Program-made: the position numbers and the translations under genes | Part shown: piece after piece, positions 7,422 to 16,103 of the stretch | Layout: each line of letters begins with the position of its first letter | Numbering within the stretch: the first letter of the stretch is position 1 | The notes under the pieces: model-generated | What the model saw: the letters and a program-made list of their open reading frames with translations, nothing else | What the model was told of the DNA's origin: nothing | Database searches by the model: none | DNA from: Deltaproteobacteria bacterium | GTDB taxonomy: Bacteria > SAR324 > NAC60-12 | Assembly: GCA_011522845.1 (NCBI GenBank) | Contig: WTIF01000177.1 | Coordinates: forward strand, 6,484-41,335 | Length of the DNA: 34,852 bases | Reading direction: 5' to 3'

Positions 7422-8324
7422 TCAGTGACAGGTTGTCGGGGCCAACAGGCAGTTTGATTCTTCGAGCGAGGATTCAAGCTGGATGGTTGCATGCTCAATC
7501 TCAAAGTGATCATGCAGATGCTGCTGAATCTGGTGGAGCAAGGCGTTATCTAGTGATTGCTGATGTATCACCAAATGAACGGTCAGTGCAACCTCACTGG
7601 TACTCAATGGCCAAACATGAAGATCATGCAGACGATCTACCTGATCCAAGTTAACCAGATACTGACGAATGCCCTGTACATCAATATTTCGAGGCACTGC
7701 ATCTAGCGCGTAATTCAGGGAATCTTTGAGTAGGCCCCAACTGCTAAAAATGATGAAACTAGCCACCAGCAGACAAAGGATTGGATCAACCCAGGGCAAT
7801 TCCTGCCAAAGCATTAGCAGCCCACCAAGCACAACCGCTAGTGAGATCCCCGCATCAGCCGCCATGTGCAGGAAAGCAGCCCGCAAATTGAGGTCATGGT
7901 GCTGACCACTCACGAACAGCAGAGCCGTCGCTGTATTGACCAGCACTCCAACTCCAGCTACCACAATGATGGTCAAGCTTGTCACCGATTGTGGTGCAAA
8001 GAGTCGCTGAAAAGCTTCCCAGCCAAGAGCACCTGTGGCAACCAGAAGCATCAACGAACTCAACAAGGAGGCCATCACAGGGACCTTACGCCACCCGTAA
8101 GTCCGATTTGCGGTGGCAGGAGCTTTTGCCAGATAGCTAGCTCCCCAGGCAAGCAGAAGTCCTGCAACATCACTCAGGTTATGACCAGCATCTGCCAGCA
8201 GAGCGAGCGAATCTGAGAGTAACCCGAAAAAAAACTCCACGACCACGAATCCCAGGTTCAGCGTTACTCCCAGCGCAAAAGCTCGGTTGTAATCACCAAC
8301 ATGGTGCGCGTGATCGTGTCCCAT
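7422..8324 (-). CDS. Cation diffusion facilitator (CzcD/ZitB-like) metal efflux protein
   Basis: This 300-residue inner-membrane antiporter is of the CDF family, which exports Zn(II), and sometimes Co, Cd or Ni, in exchange for protons. The short His-rich start MGHDHAHH is followed by six predicted helices. The tetrahedral metal site is visible as H48/D52 in DAGHNLSD (helix 2) and H153/D157 in HMAAD (helix 5), a His-Asp/His-Asp pattern typical of Zn-selective members. A cytoplasmic C-terminal domain of about 90 residues starts after helix 6 and contains HDLHVWPLS. It lies 24 bases after the TIM-barrel gene and 44 bases before the oxidoreductase gene on the same strand, an unusual position between two sugar enzymes. 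Family is certain; metal specificity is inferred. Confidence 0.93.
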   Translation of the reverse strand: MGHDHAHHVGDYNRAFALGVTLNLGFVVVEFFFGLLSDSLALLADAGHNLSDVAGLLLAWGASYLAKAPATANRTYGWRKVPVMASLLSSLMLLVATGALGWEAFQRLFAPQSVTSLTIIVVAGVGVLVNTATALLFVSGQHHDLNLRAAFLHMAADAGISLAVVLGGLLMLWQELPWVDPILCLLVASFIIFSSWGLLKDSLNYALDAVPRNIDVQGIRQYLVNLDQVDRLHDLHVWPLSTSEVALTVHLVIHQQSLDNALLHQIQQHLHDHFEIEHATIQLESSLEESNCLLAPTTCH

Positions 8325-8348
8325 TGTTTGTTGGTATCTAGCAGCCTT

Positions 8349-9404
8349 TCAGGTCAAACCCAGCATCCGCCGATTCGCTGCCTCATCAGTTCCGCCATCC
8401 GCAAAGTCATCAAAGGCCTTTTCGGTAACCTCGATGATATGGCGTTGAATGAAGGGAGCGCCTTCCGCGGCACCTTGTTCGGGGTGCTTCAGGCAGCATT
8501 CCCACTCCAACACTGCCCAGCCTGGAAAGTCGTACTGAGCCATCTTGGAGAAGATCCCTGGGAAGTCCACCTGTCCATCCCCAAGAGAGCGGAAACGACC
8601 TGCACGGTTGACCCAGGACTGGTAACCGCCATAAACTCCTTGTCGACCAGTCGGGTTGAATTCTGCATCCTTGACATGGAAGATCTTGATCATGTCGTGA
8701 TAGATATCGATGTGCTCCAGATAGTCCAAGGCTTGCAGGACATAGTGACTGGGATCATAAAGCATTCGACAGCGTGGGTGATTGCCCGTTCTTTCCAGCA
8801 ACATTTCGAAGGTCACTCCGTCATGAAGATCTTCGCCTGGATGAATTTCGTAGCAAACATCAACTCCGGCATCCTCAAACGCATTGAGGATTGGGGTCCA
8901 ACGCTTGGCCAACTCGTCAAAGGCTGTCTCGACAAGTCCTGCAGGTCGCTGTGGCCATGGATACATGTAGGGCCACGCCAATGCTCCTGAGAAGGTAGCG
9001 TGTGCAGTCAGTCCAAGGTGTTGAGAAGCCTGAGCTGCCATAAACAACTGATTGACAGCCCACTCTTGTCTGGCTTGCGGGTTACCGCGAACTTCAGGTG
9101 CTGCAAACCCGTCGAATGCGTCATCATAAGCCGGATGAACGGCCACGAGTTGGCCTTGTAGATGCGTGGAGAGTTCAGTGATTTTCAGTCCATGAGAAGC
9201 CGCAACCCCGGCGACTTCATCACAGTAGGTCTTGGAAGCTGCTGCTTTTTCCAGATCGAAGAGACGCTTGTCCCAACTCGGCACCTGAACTCCTTTGTAG
9301 CCGAGACCGGAAACCCACTGACAAATGCTGTCAAAGCTGTTGAATGGTGCCTGATCGCCCGCAAACTGGGCCAGGAAGATAGCGGGACCTTTAATGGTTT
9401 TCAT
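8349..9404 (-). CDS. Sugar phosphate isomerase/epimerase-like TIM-barrel protein (xylose isomerase-like)
   Basis: This 351-residue metal-dependent TIM barrel of the COG1082 type is predicted cytoplasmic. Likely metal ligands are visible in the expected order: CYEIHPGED (Glu), MLYDPSHY (Asp/His), FHVKDAEF (His/Asp) and VLEWECCLKHP (Glu). The N-terminus KTIKGPAIFLAQF matches the usual first strand. The ORF track starts at a TTG at 9443; ATG 9404 gives the normal family start, although its ribosome site is weak. It is probably the first gene of the minus-strand cluster, divergent from rarA. It most likely isomerises or epimerises the product of the neighbouring Gfo/Idh/MocA dehydrogenase. The exact reaction is unknown. 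Confidence 0.88.
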   Translation of the reverse strand: MKTIKGPAIFLAQFAGDQAPFNSFDSICQWVSGLGYKGVQVPSWDKRLFDLEKAAASKTYCDEVAGVAASHGLKITELSTHLQGQLVAVHPAYDDAFDGFAAPEVRGNPQARQEWAVNQLFMAAQASQHLGLTAHATFSGALAWPYMYPWPQRPAGLVETAFDELAKRWTPILNAFEDAGVDVCYEIHPGEDLHDGVTFEMLLERTGNHPRCRMLYDPSHYVLQALDYLEHIDIYHDMIKIFHVKDAEFNPTGRQGVYGGYQSWVNRAGRFRSLGDGQVDFPGIFSKMAQYDFPGWAVLEWECCLKHPEQGAAEGAPFIQRHIIEVTEKAFDDFADGGTDEAANRRMLGLT

Positions 9405-9587
9405 GAGAAACCCCACAATTGGCGTGATGCAATTTCGTCCCAAAGGATTAAGTCCTTGGGATGGATTTAGAGGAGAAGCTCACAAGGGAGCAAACGGCCG
9501 AATCGTAACGCTCTGGACGAAGGAAGGCAACGCCCAAATCAGAACAAACGCTACGATTTGTGATTTTTCCTCAGAAAGAATCAAAAA
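9405..9587. promoter_or_regulatory. Divergent intergenic region with inverted repeat
   Basis: This 183-base gap must hold the promoters for the minus-strand sugar cluster and for rarA. The only structure I see is CCCAAAGGA (9439-9447) and TCCTTGGG (9453-9460). They form an inverted repeat with one bulged A, about 35 bases upstream of the TIM-barrel start. It could be an operator or a leader hairpin. No convincing -35/-10 pairs stand out. Confidence 0.3.
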
Positions 9588-10838
9588 ATGGATCCGTTAG
9601 CCAAGTTGCTACGCCCTAAAAAACTAGAGGAGGTCTTTGGTCAGGAGCACCTCTTGATCCACCAACAGGCTCTGTTACAAAAAGGATCCTTCATCTTTTG
9701 GGGTCCACCAGGTTGTGGCAAGACGACCATCGCAAGGATCATCGGGGAGCAGCCAGGTATTCGATTTTTTGCCATCTCTGCGGTCTATGACGGTGTCGCG
9801 GAGTTACGAAAAGTTTTTCGTCAGGCCGAGGAAATATCCTTACTCACTTCAAAATCAATCCTCTTCGTTGATGAAATTCATCGTTTCAATCGGGGTCAGC
9901 AAGATGCGCTACTCTCAGCAATTGAGGAAGGACTACTCCGGTTGATCGGGGCCACCACAGAGAATCCTTCATTCTCATTGAATGCCGCCTTGCTCTCACG
10001 CACTCAGGTACTCACTCTCAAGCCACTGGACGAAGAGGCACTCGAATCTCTGCTGAAGCGTGCGGCAGATCACATCAAGCGACCACTTCCACTCGAAGCA
10101 ACTGCTCGTGAAAAGTTACTGCAACTGGCTGATGGAGACGGACGTTACCTGTTAAATCTGGCAGAAATTCTCTATGATCAACCAGAGGCCACAACACTGA
10201 ACACAGAACAAATGTTGGAGTTGGTGCGCCACCGAGCACCGCAATATGATCGAGCTGGGGACCAGCACTACAATTTGATCTCTGCGCTGCACAAATCCTT
10301 GCGAGCCTCCGATTGCGATGCTGCCCTGTATTGGTTGGCGAGAATGATGATTGGTGGTGAAGACAAGGCTTATATTCTGCGGAGATTGACCAGGATGGCG
10401 GTTGAAGATGTTGGATTGGCGGCCCCTGAAGCAATGGGACGAGCCTTGGAAGCTTGGAATTGCTATGAGCGATTGGGTAGTCCTGAGGGAGATCTGGCTT
10501 TGGTGCAACTTACAATTTTTCTGGCTACCGCACCCAAATCAAATGCTGCCTATCTGGCTTGGAAGCAGGCTCAGCAACTAGCTCAGCAGTATGGTTCGCT
10601 CATGCCACCCAAGCACATCTTGAATGCTCCAACGAAGCTGATGCGTGAGGAAGGATACGGCCAGGGCTACCAATATGATCACGATGATCCAGATGGGTTT
10701 TCGGGACAGAATTGTTTTCCGGACGAAATTCCTCGTAAACAACTCTATGAGCCTGTGGAGCGAGGCTATGAAAGAGAAATTGCCAAACGCCTGGCTTACT
10801 GGCAAAGGCTGCGTGAGCGCAAAGCAAATCAGGGCTGA
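9588..10838 (+). CDS. rarA: Replication-associated recombination protein A (RarA/MgsA), AAA+ ATPase
   Basis: This 416-residue cytoplasmic ATPase acts at stalled replication forks and is related to clamp-loader subunits. The N-terminus PLAKLLRPKKLEEVFGQEHLL is diagnostic. Walker A GPPGCGKTT is near residue 39 and Walker B LFVDEIHRFNRGQQDAL near residue 95, with sensor 1 IGATTENPSFSLN. The C-terminal region carries the MgsA tetramerisation segment (LARMMIGGEDKAYILRRL) and ends in a short basic tail. Length is slightly below the usual 430-450 residues. It is separated by 83 bases from purE, so co-transcription is possible but not assured. Confidence 0.96.
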   Translation: MDPLAKLLRPKKLEEVFGQEHLLIHQQALLQKGSFIFWGPPGCGKTTIARIIGEQPGIRFFAISAVYDGVAELRKVFRQAEEISLLTSKSILFVDEIHRFNRGQQDALLSAIEEGLLRLIGATTENPSFSLNAALLSRTQVLTLKPLDEEALESLLKRAADHIKRPLPLEATAREKLLQLADGDGRYLLNLAEILYDQPEATTLNTEQMLELVRHRAPQYDRAGDQHYNLISALHKSLRASDCDAALYWLARMMIGGEDKAYILRRLTRMAVEDVGLAAPEAMGRALEAWNCYERLGSPEGDLALVQLTIFLATAPKSNAAYLAWKQAQQLAQQYGSLMPPKHILNAPTKLMREEGYGQGYQYDHDDPDGFSGQNCFPDEIPRKQLYEPVERGYEREIAKRLAYWQRLRERKANQG

Positions 10839-10921
10839 ACGATGTTGGTGTATGAAACCTATTACAAATACGATTTTTATCCTTGGTTGAACAAACATTG
10901 AAACAGTATGGAGAATTCGTC

Positions 10922-11404
10922 ATGACGGTCGAGGTCGGAGTCATCATGGGTAGCAAATCGGACTGGGAAACCATGCAGCACGCCTGTGAGGCTCTCGCCC
11001 AGTTTGATGTACAATTTGAAAAACGCATTGTGTCAGCTCATCGTACACCTCAACTGATGACAGAATACGCGAATCAAGCTGCCAAAAGAGGCCTGAGGGT
11101 TATCATCGCTGGGGCTGGGGGAGCTGCGCATTTGCCTGGAATGGTGGCAGCGCAAACTCTGATTCCTGTGATCGGGGTTCCTGTCAAGTCTTCATCACTG
11201 AGCGGATTGGACTCACTTCTTTCCATTGTGCAAATGCCCCGTGGGGTTCCTGTCGCCACTGTGGCTATTGGTGAGGCCGGTGCGTTCAACGCTGGTTTGC
11301 TCGCAGTACAAATGCTCGCTGTCTATAATCAGGATCTGCACGATCGCTTGGAGGAATGGCGGAATCAAACCCGTGACACTGTTCTAGCGACCGAATTACC
11401 ATGA
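10922..11404 (+). CDS. purE: N5-carboxyaminoimidazole ribonucleotide mutase
   Basis: PurE moves the carboxyl group of N5-CAIR to give CAIR in purine synthesis and is about 160 residues long here, a normal class I length. The motif [14 protein letters not shown] opens the protein. SAHRTP carries the catalytic His, and [15 protein letters not shown] and [21 protein letters not shown] follow as expected. The ORF track starts at a TTG at 10883, but ATG 10922 with GGAG 8 bases upstream is clearly the real start. The stop overlaps the purK start in ATGATG, so the PurK product is made alongside and passed to PurE. Confidence 0.97.
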   Translation: MTVEVGVIMGSKSDWETMQHACEALAQFDVQFEKRIVSAHRTPQLMTEYANQAAKRGLRVIIAGAGGAAHLPGMVAAQTLIPVIGVPVKSSSLSGLDSLLSIVQMPRGVPVATVAIGEAGAFNAGLLAVQMLAVYNQDLHDRLEEWRNQTRDTVLATELP

Positions 11405-12537
11405 TGGGCCCAACCATCGGACTGCTGGGAGGTGGTCAACTTGGACAAATGCTGATTCTGGCGGGTCTACCTCTCGGGCTTCGCTTTGTTGTTTGGGATC
11501 CAGACCCTGGCAGTCCAGCCGGCAAGCTTTCTACCAGACATTTTTGTGAACCTTACGATTCAAGAGAAACACTGGAGGAATTCATCAGGAATTCCGACTT
11601 GGTCACCTATGAATTCGAGAATATTCCTTATCCTTTGGTTGCAGAATTAGAGCAAAAAGTTTCTTTGCCACAGGGCAGTTCCTTGCTATCGATTTGCCAG
11701 CATCGCATTCGTGAGAAGCAAACCCTGCAAAAGCTCTCCATTGCAACAGCTCCCTTTCAGAGTGTGGCTTCTGCTGGAGCACTAGAAGAATGCCTCCAGC
11801 AATGGCAGACCCCCGTTCTGCTCAAAACCTGTATGGGTGGCTATGATGGCAAAGGCCAAAGGAAAGTGGACAAAGTAGCTGATGCAGAGGCTGCTTTTCA
11901 GGATCTAAATGGCGATCAACGTGAGTTAATTGCTGAAGGTTGGCTATCTTTTGAGCGAGAGATCTCTGTGCTGGTTGCTCGATCGACCAAGGGTGAAATT
12001 CATTGTTTTCCAGTTGTGGAAAATGTTCACGAGGCAGGGATTCTGGCAAGTTCACTGGTACCCGCCCGGATCAGTGAAGACTTGAATCGAAAAGCACGGC
12101 TCATTGCAACTCAAATCGCTCAGGGGTTGCAGCTAAACGGCATGCTTGCCATCGAAATGTTCGTGATGCCAGATGGCCAATTATTGGTCAATGAACTCGC
12201 CCCAAGACCCCATAATTCCGGACATTACACTCAGGACGGCACCAATGTTTGCCAATTTGAGCAGCACCTCAGGGCTATCTGTGGCTGGCCTCTCAGAGAA
12301 CCAAAGTTACACTCTCCAACCGTTATGCTGAACCTGCTTGGTGAGCACATTCCAGCTCTTCAAGCCTGGCATGTGGGTCTGCCAGCTGAAGCACATTTAC
12401 ACTGGTATGGAAAAGCCGAAGCACGACCCGGACGCAAAATGGCTCACATCAATCTTTGTGCAGCGTCTTTAGGTGAAGCGTTGGAAGAGTTAGAAAAGTG
12501 GAATCTCCGCTCTCCTCCCAAGAGAATTTACACCTGA
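11401..12537 (+). CDS. purK: 5-(carboxyamino)imidazole ribonucleotide synthase
   Basis: PurK is an ATP-grasp enzyme that carboxylates AIR with bicarbonate to make N5-CAIR, the substrate of PurE. This copy has 378 residues. It opens with [14 protein letters not shown], continues with [10 protein letters not shown] near residue 70 and the ATP-grasp loop [14 protein letters not shown] near 140. It has [16 protein letters not shown] near 265, which supplies Mg and phosphate ligands. Everything needed for activity appears present. Translation starts within the purE stop (ATGATG), so either of two adjacent ATG codons may be used. Confidence 0.97.
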   Translation: MMGPTIGLLGGGQLGQMLILAGLPLGLRFVVWDPDPGSPAGKLSTRHFCEPYDSRETLEEFIRNSDLVTYEFENIPYPLVAELEQKVSLPQGSSLLSICQHRIREKQTLQKLSIATAPFQSVASAGALEECLQQWQTPVLLKTCMGGYDGKGQRKVDKVADAEAAFQDLNGDQRELIAEGWLSFEREISVLVARSTKGEIHCFPVVENVHEAGILASSLVPARISEDLNRKARLIATQIAQGLQLNGMLAIEMFVMPDGQLLVNELAPRPHNSGHYTQDGTNVCQFEQHLRAICGWPLREPKLHSPTVMLNLLGEHIPALQAWHVGLPAEAHLHWYGKAEARPGRKMAHINLCAASLGEALEELEKWNLRSPPKRIYT

Positions 12538-12650
12538 TAAAGACCTTGACTTGCCATGCAAACTTCAACGGAATGGATGAGATAGCATTCTACCCGGACA
12601 CCCCAAATTTTCCGGTTCTTCCGCACTTTTACTCAGCGTATTGAGGTTCC

Positions 12651-14114
12651 ATGTCCGCTTCTGGCTCTTTTCCCTCCAATCCCAGCAACAGCATCATTGT
12701 ACGGCTTAAAATCGCTAACAAGATCGGCATGTTGGCCAAGATCACTAACATCATCTCAGAAATGGGTGGCAATCTGGATGCGATCGATATCGTCAGGCCG
12801 ACCTCTGATGCTCTGGTGCGGGACATCAGCATCTTTACCCATAGTGAAGATCACGGATTAAAAATTGTGGAAGCGCTCAAGCAATTGGAGAACGTAGAGT
12901 TCATTCGATTCTACGATCGAACGTTTCTCGTTCATGAAGGTGGGAAGCTCTCCGTTGAGAGTCGATTACCCCTGAAATCACGCAACGACTTGTCTCTCGC
13001 TTACACTCCGGGGGTCGCACGTGTCTGCATGGCCTTGCATCGCAATCCTGAGGACACTTATCGCTACACCATTAAGGGGAATTGTGTGGCAGTTGTAACA
13101 GATGGAACCGCAGTGCTTGGACTCGGAAATATCGGCCCAAAAGCGGCGATGCCCGTGATGGAGGGCAAGGCGATGCTGTTTAAGGAATTCGCAGGAATCG
13201 ATGCTTGGCCCATCTGCCTGGACACACAAGATACCGAGGAGATCATCCGGATCGTCAAAGCAATGGCACCTGGTCTTGGTGGTGTTAACTTGGAAGACAT
13301 CGCCGCTCCCCGCTGCTTCGAAATCGAAAAGCGACTCAAGGAAGAGTTAGATATCCCTGTCTTCCACGATGACCAACATGGAACTGCCGTCGTCACCACA
13401 GCAGCCTTGATCAATGCTCTGAAGTTAGTAGGCAAAAAAGCGGAAGGCCTCAAAGTGGTGGTTTCGGGCGCGGGAGCAGCGGGCACGGCCTGCACCAAGA
13501 TGATGATGCTGATGGGGATCACCAATATCGTTTGTTGCGACAGCAGAGGGGCCCTACACAGTGGTCGTACCAACCTAAATGCTGACAAACAGTGGCTTGT
13601 TGATCATACCAACCCTGATGGCGAGACTGGATCATTGAAAGATTTAATTCATGGAGCAGACGTATTTGTTGGAGTATCTCAGCCCAATCTGCTGGATGAA
13701 CGGGATCTACAGAACATGGCAAAAGACCCGATTGTCTTTGCGATGGCTAATCCTGATCCTGAAATCATGCCAGAAATTGCACAACCCTATGTCGCCGTAA
13801 TGGCGACCGGTCGCAGCGACTATCCGAACCAGATCAATAACGTGCTCTGTTTTCCAGGCATCTTCCGAGGTGCGATTGACTCCCGTTCATCCATCATCAA
13901 CGAAGAGATGAAGATGGCGGCAGCTGAAGCAATCGCTCACAGCATCGACAAAAATCACTTAGCTCCTGACTACATCATTCCCAGTGTCTTTGATCAGACT
14001 GTTGTCCCTGCCGTGTCCGAAGCTGTTCAACAGGCTGCGATCGATACTGGAGTGGCTCGTCGAGAAAAAATTGTCAAAATGGCTGCTAATAGTTCGAAAT
14101 ATGACGGAGAATGA
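12651..14114 (+). CDS. NAD(P)-dependent malic enzyme with N-terminal ACT domain
   Basis: This 487-residue enzyme converts malate to pyruvate and CO2. An N-terminal ACT domain (about residues 13-90, IIVRLKIANKIGMLAKIT) suggests allosteric control by a small ligand, perhaps an amino acid. The catalytic part follows: LAYTPGVARVC supplies the catalytic Tyr, KAMLFKEFAGIDAWPICLD contains the active-site Lys region, and NLEDIAAPRCFEIE and PVFHDDQHGTAV carry the metal ligands. The Rossmann fold is marked by VVSGAGAAGTACTK. It is the short bacterial form without a phosphotransacetylase domain. A gap of 113 bases separates it from purK and could hold a promoter; it overlaps pyrD by ATGA. Cofactor preference is not decided. 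Confidence 0.94.
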   Translation: MSASGSFPSNPSNSIIVRLKIANKIGMLAKITNIISEMGGNLDAIDIVRPTSDALVRDISIFTHSEDHGLKIVEALKQLENVEFIRFYDRTFLVHEGGKLSVESRLPLKSRNDLSLAYTPGVARVCMALHRNPEDTYRYTIKGNCVAVVTDGTAVLGLGNIGPKAAMPVMEGKAMLFKEFAGIDAWPICLDTQDTEEIIRIVKAMAPGLGGVNLEDIAAPRCFEIEKRLKEELDIPVFHDDQHGTAVVTTAALINALKLVGKKAEGLKVVVSGAGAAGTACTKMMMLMGITNIVCCDSRGALHSGRTNLNADKQWLVDHTNPDGETGSLKDLIHGADVFVGVSQPNLLDERDLQNMAKDPIVFAMANPDPEIMPEIAQPYVAVMATGRSDYPNQINNVLCFPGIFRGAIDSRSSIINEEMKMAAAEAIAHSIDKNHLAPDYIIPSVFDQTVVPAVSEAVQQAAIDTGVARREKIVKMAANSSKYDGE

Positions 14115-15232
14115 ACGGCTGTCATACGCTGACTGACAAAGCCTATCTGAGGCTGATTCGACCATTTCTCTTCCGTCAGGATCCAGAAGAGATCCATGAA
14201 TTGACCTTGAATTGGCTCGAGAAAGCCGAGCTTTTTGGGAGTCCGCATCTTTACAAACTCTTATATCCCCCGGTTCCAGACCACCATCGCCTAAAAATGG
14301 AGTGCTTCGGTCTGGAATTTCCCAATCCTGTTGGAATTGCAGCTGGTTTAGATAAAAACGCCAAAGTTTACAACTCACTACTTTCCTTCGGCTTTGGCTT
14401 TGTGGAATGTGGAACCATTACGCCCCGGCCCCAGCCTGGAAATGAGCGTCCTCGGATCTTCCGCTTATTAGAAGATGAGGCACTGATCAACCGTCTGGGC
14501 TTCAACAACCAAGGTCAGGATGCTTTGCTCCAACGCTTCGATCAAAGACCAAAGCAAGGCATTGTTGGAATCAACCTTGGCAAGAACAAAGACACTCCCA
14601 ACGAAAAAGCTGCTGAGGATTATCAACGCCTCCTGACTGCTGTGTGGCATACTGCCAGTTACGTTGTAGTCAACATCAGCTCGCCCAACACTCCAAACCT
14701 CCGTGAATTACAGGAAAAAACTGCTCTCCAACGACTGTTGGATTCTTTGTTTCAGACTGCCCAAGAGTTACAGTTACAACATCCTCGGCAGCTCCCAATC
14801 TTACTTAAAATCGCTCCTGATCTGAGTGATGAGGCGCTTCGCGACCTCCTGGAAGTTGTCCACCAATTTTCTCTGGCTGGCTTGATCGCCACCAACACAA
14901 CTGTTCAACGTAATCATTTACGTTCTTCTCATGCTCAGCAAACCGGGGGATTGAGTGGACGTCCCTTACAGACCTTGTCGACTCAAATCCTCTCGAAACT
15001 TTATCGGGAACTTCAGGGAAAGCTCCCACTGGTTGGGGTTGGTGGAGTCACAGACGGAAAAAGTGCCTACGAAAAGATCAAGGCTGGGGCAACGCTGCTG
15101 CAAGTCTACACAGGGCTTGTTTACCAAGGTCCTGGTCTAGCCAATCAAATCTGTCGAGAACTACTGACACATCTGGACAAAGACGGTTACTCTCACCTTT
15201 CAGACGCAATCGGTGCGGATCATCGTCCCTAG
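14111..15232 (+). CDS. pyrD: Dihydroorotate dehydrogenase, class 2 (quinone-dependent)
   Basis: PyrD oxidises dihydroorotate to orotate in pyrimidine synthesis and passes electrons to quinone at the membrane. This protein has 373 residues. The N-terminal extension of about 45 residues (YLRLIRPFLFRQDPEEIHELTL) is the membrane-contacting helix pair that defines class 2. The FMN domain shows NPVGIAAGLDKNA, NRLGFNNQG, GINLGKNKDTP and the catalytic Ser loop VVNISSPNTPNLRELQ. LLKIAPDLSDE, GLIATNTT and VGVGGVTDG follow in order. Its start overlaps the malic enzyme stop in ATGA. About 60 bases after its stop the cobalamin riboswitch begins. Confidence 0.97.
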   Translation: MNGCHTLTDKAYLRLIRPFLFRQDPEEIHELTLNWLEKAELFGSPHLYKLLYPPVPDHHRLKMECFGLEFPNPVGIAAGLDKNAKVYNSLLSFGFGFVECGTITPRPQPGNERPRIFRLLEDEALINRLGFNNQGQDALLQRFDQRPKQGIVGINLGKNKDTPNEKAAEDYQRLLTAVWHTASYVVVNISSPNTPNLRELQEKTALQRLLDSLFQTAQELQLQHPRQLPILLKIAPDLSDEALRDLLEVVHQFSLAGLIATNTTVQRNHLRSSHAQQTGGLSGRPLQTLSTQILSKLYRELQGKLPLVGVGGVTDGKSAYEKIKAGATLLQVYTGLVYQGPGLANQICRELLTHLDKDGYSHLSDAIGADHRP

Positions 15233-15294
15233 CGACTACCAATTCCTAAAAATCTGATTGCTCTTTTAATCAATTACTGTATTGCTACGTCCTC

Positions 15295-15446
15295 GTGCTG
15301 GGTGCCGCACTTGCGGAGAATAGGGAATCCGGTGAAATCCCGGAGCTGTCCTCGCAACTGTGAAGGGTGTATCTCACAACCATTAGCCACTGCTAAAGCG
15401 GGAAGGCGTTGTGAACTTGCCCTGAGCCAGGAGACCTGCCCACCAC
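15295..15446 (+). ncRNA. Cobalamin (AdoCbl-type) riboswitch aptamer
   Basis: The conserved cobalamin aptamer elements occur in order: GGGAATCCGGTGAAATCC at about 15323, CGCAACTGTGA, TAGCCACTGC, GGGAAGGCG, and the B12 box GAGCCAGGAGACCTGCC at about 15424. The closing P1 stem can be drawn as GTGCTGGG (15295-15302) with CCCACCAC (15439-15446), with one mismatch. A small hairpin CCGC-ACTT-GCGG follows P1. It precedes the whole cob/cbi operon, so cobalamin should repress it. A weak possible promoter (TTGCTC, 16 bases, TATTGC at 15258-15285) lies just upstream. Confidence 0.97.
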
Positions 15447-15599
15447 ATGTTCAGATTCAGGCGAGGAACCTGAGAGGCTGACGATTTCTAGTCGATTTGC
15501 AGAATAAACAAGTCTGGCTGATCTCCATCCGTCCTATCGTCCCAACCTCTCGTCTTCCCGTCTTTCGTATTCTCCAGATCAAGGTGACGCACTTGCGAA
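15301..15599 (+). repeat. Near-identical 17-base repeat: aptamer 5' arm and cobU start codon
   Basis: GGTGCCGCACTTGCGGA at 15301-15317 and GGTGACGCACTTGCGAA at 15583-15599 match at 15 of 17 positions. The first copy is the aptamer hairpin after P1; the second straddles the cobU ribosome site and TTG start. The core CGCACTTGCG is partly self-complementary (CGCA/TGCG), so the two copies could pair with each other. Confidence 0.55.
15447..15592 (+). promoter_or_regulatory. Riboswitch expression platform / operon leader
   Basis: These 146 bases lie between the aptamer and the likely cobU start. An imperfect hairpin can be drawn at 15452-15480 (CAG, TTCAGG paired with CCTGAG, CTG). No stem followed by a U-run is evident, so control is more likely at translation or by Rho than by intrinsic termination. 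The last bases, AAGGTG, are a plausible ribosome site for the TTG at 15593. Confidence 0.45.
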
Positions 15600-16093
15600 T
15601 TCTGGTCACTGGTGGTGTCAAGAGTGGAAAGTCGCGCTTGGCCGAAAAGCTGGCGCTCTCAATTGCAGCAACAGAACTACCGATCTACCTGGCAACGACC
15701 GAATTCACCGAAGATCCGGAACTACAACAACGCATTGCTCTGCACCAGCAACAGCGAGCGGAGCGTTTTGTCACTATTGAGGAGAGCCTGTCGTTACATC
15801 AGAAGCTCCCAAAGGAACCTCGGATCGTACTGGTGGAGTGTCTGACCATGTGGCTGAACAATCTGCTTCACCATGGCCACGATGAGGAGCGGGCCTTCTC
15901 GGAACTGGAGGCTCTCTGGAACAGCCCTCATCAGTTTGTTCTGGTGCTGAATGAAGTGGGCTTGGGAATCGTTCCAATTAATCCCCTAGCCAGGCGCTTT
16001 GCCGATCTCTCTGGAAGAGTAGGCCAATGGTTGGGCGAACGTTGTGATCAGGTTTTCTTTTGTGCAGCTGGTCTTCCACTACAACTCAAGTAA
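15593..16093 (+). CDS. cobU: Adenosylcobinamide kinase / adenosylcobinamide-phosphate guanylyltransferase
   Basis: CobU (CobP) phosphorylates adenosylcobinamide and then transfers GMP, giving AdoCbi-GDP in nucleotide-loop assembly. Residues 2-12 (RILVTGGVKSGKS) form the P-loop. LVECLTMWLNNLL and VLNEVGLGIVPINPLARRF with DLSGRVGQWL are the other family blocks. The ORF track starts at TTG 15497, which would add 32 residues with no family match and no ribosome site. TTG 15593 with AAGGTG upstream gives 166 residues and the usual start; GTG 15584 is an alternative. It is the first gene after the riboswitch, 10 bases before the next gene. Confidence 0.93.
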   Translation: MRILVTGGVKSGKSRLAEKLALSIAATELPIYLATTEFTEDPELQQRIALHQQQRAERFVTIEESLSLHQKLPKEPRIVLVECLTMWLNNLLHHGHDEERAFSELEALWNSPHQFVLVLNEVGLGIVPINPLARRFADLSGRVGQWLGERCDQVFFCAAGLPLQLK

Positions 16094-16103
16094 TTGAATA
16101 AGC

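Noticed and set aside
12538-12650. Promoter before the malic enzyme (TTGACT at 12546)
   Set aside because: The -35-like hexamer has no convincing -10 partner at the right spacing.
15497-15592. N-terminal extension of CobU from TTG 15497
   Set aside because: No ribosome site and no family match; it would start inside the riboswitch leader. TTG 15593 gives the normal N-terminus.
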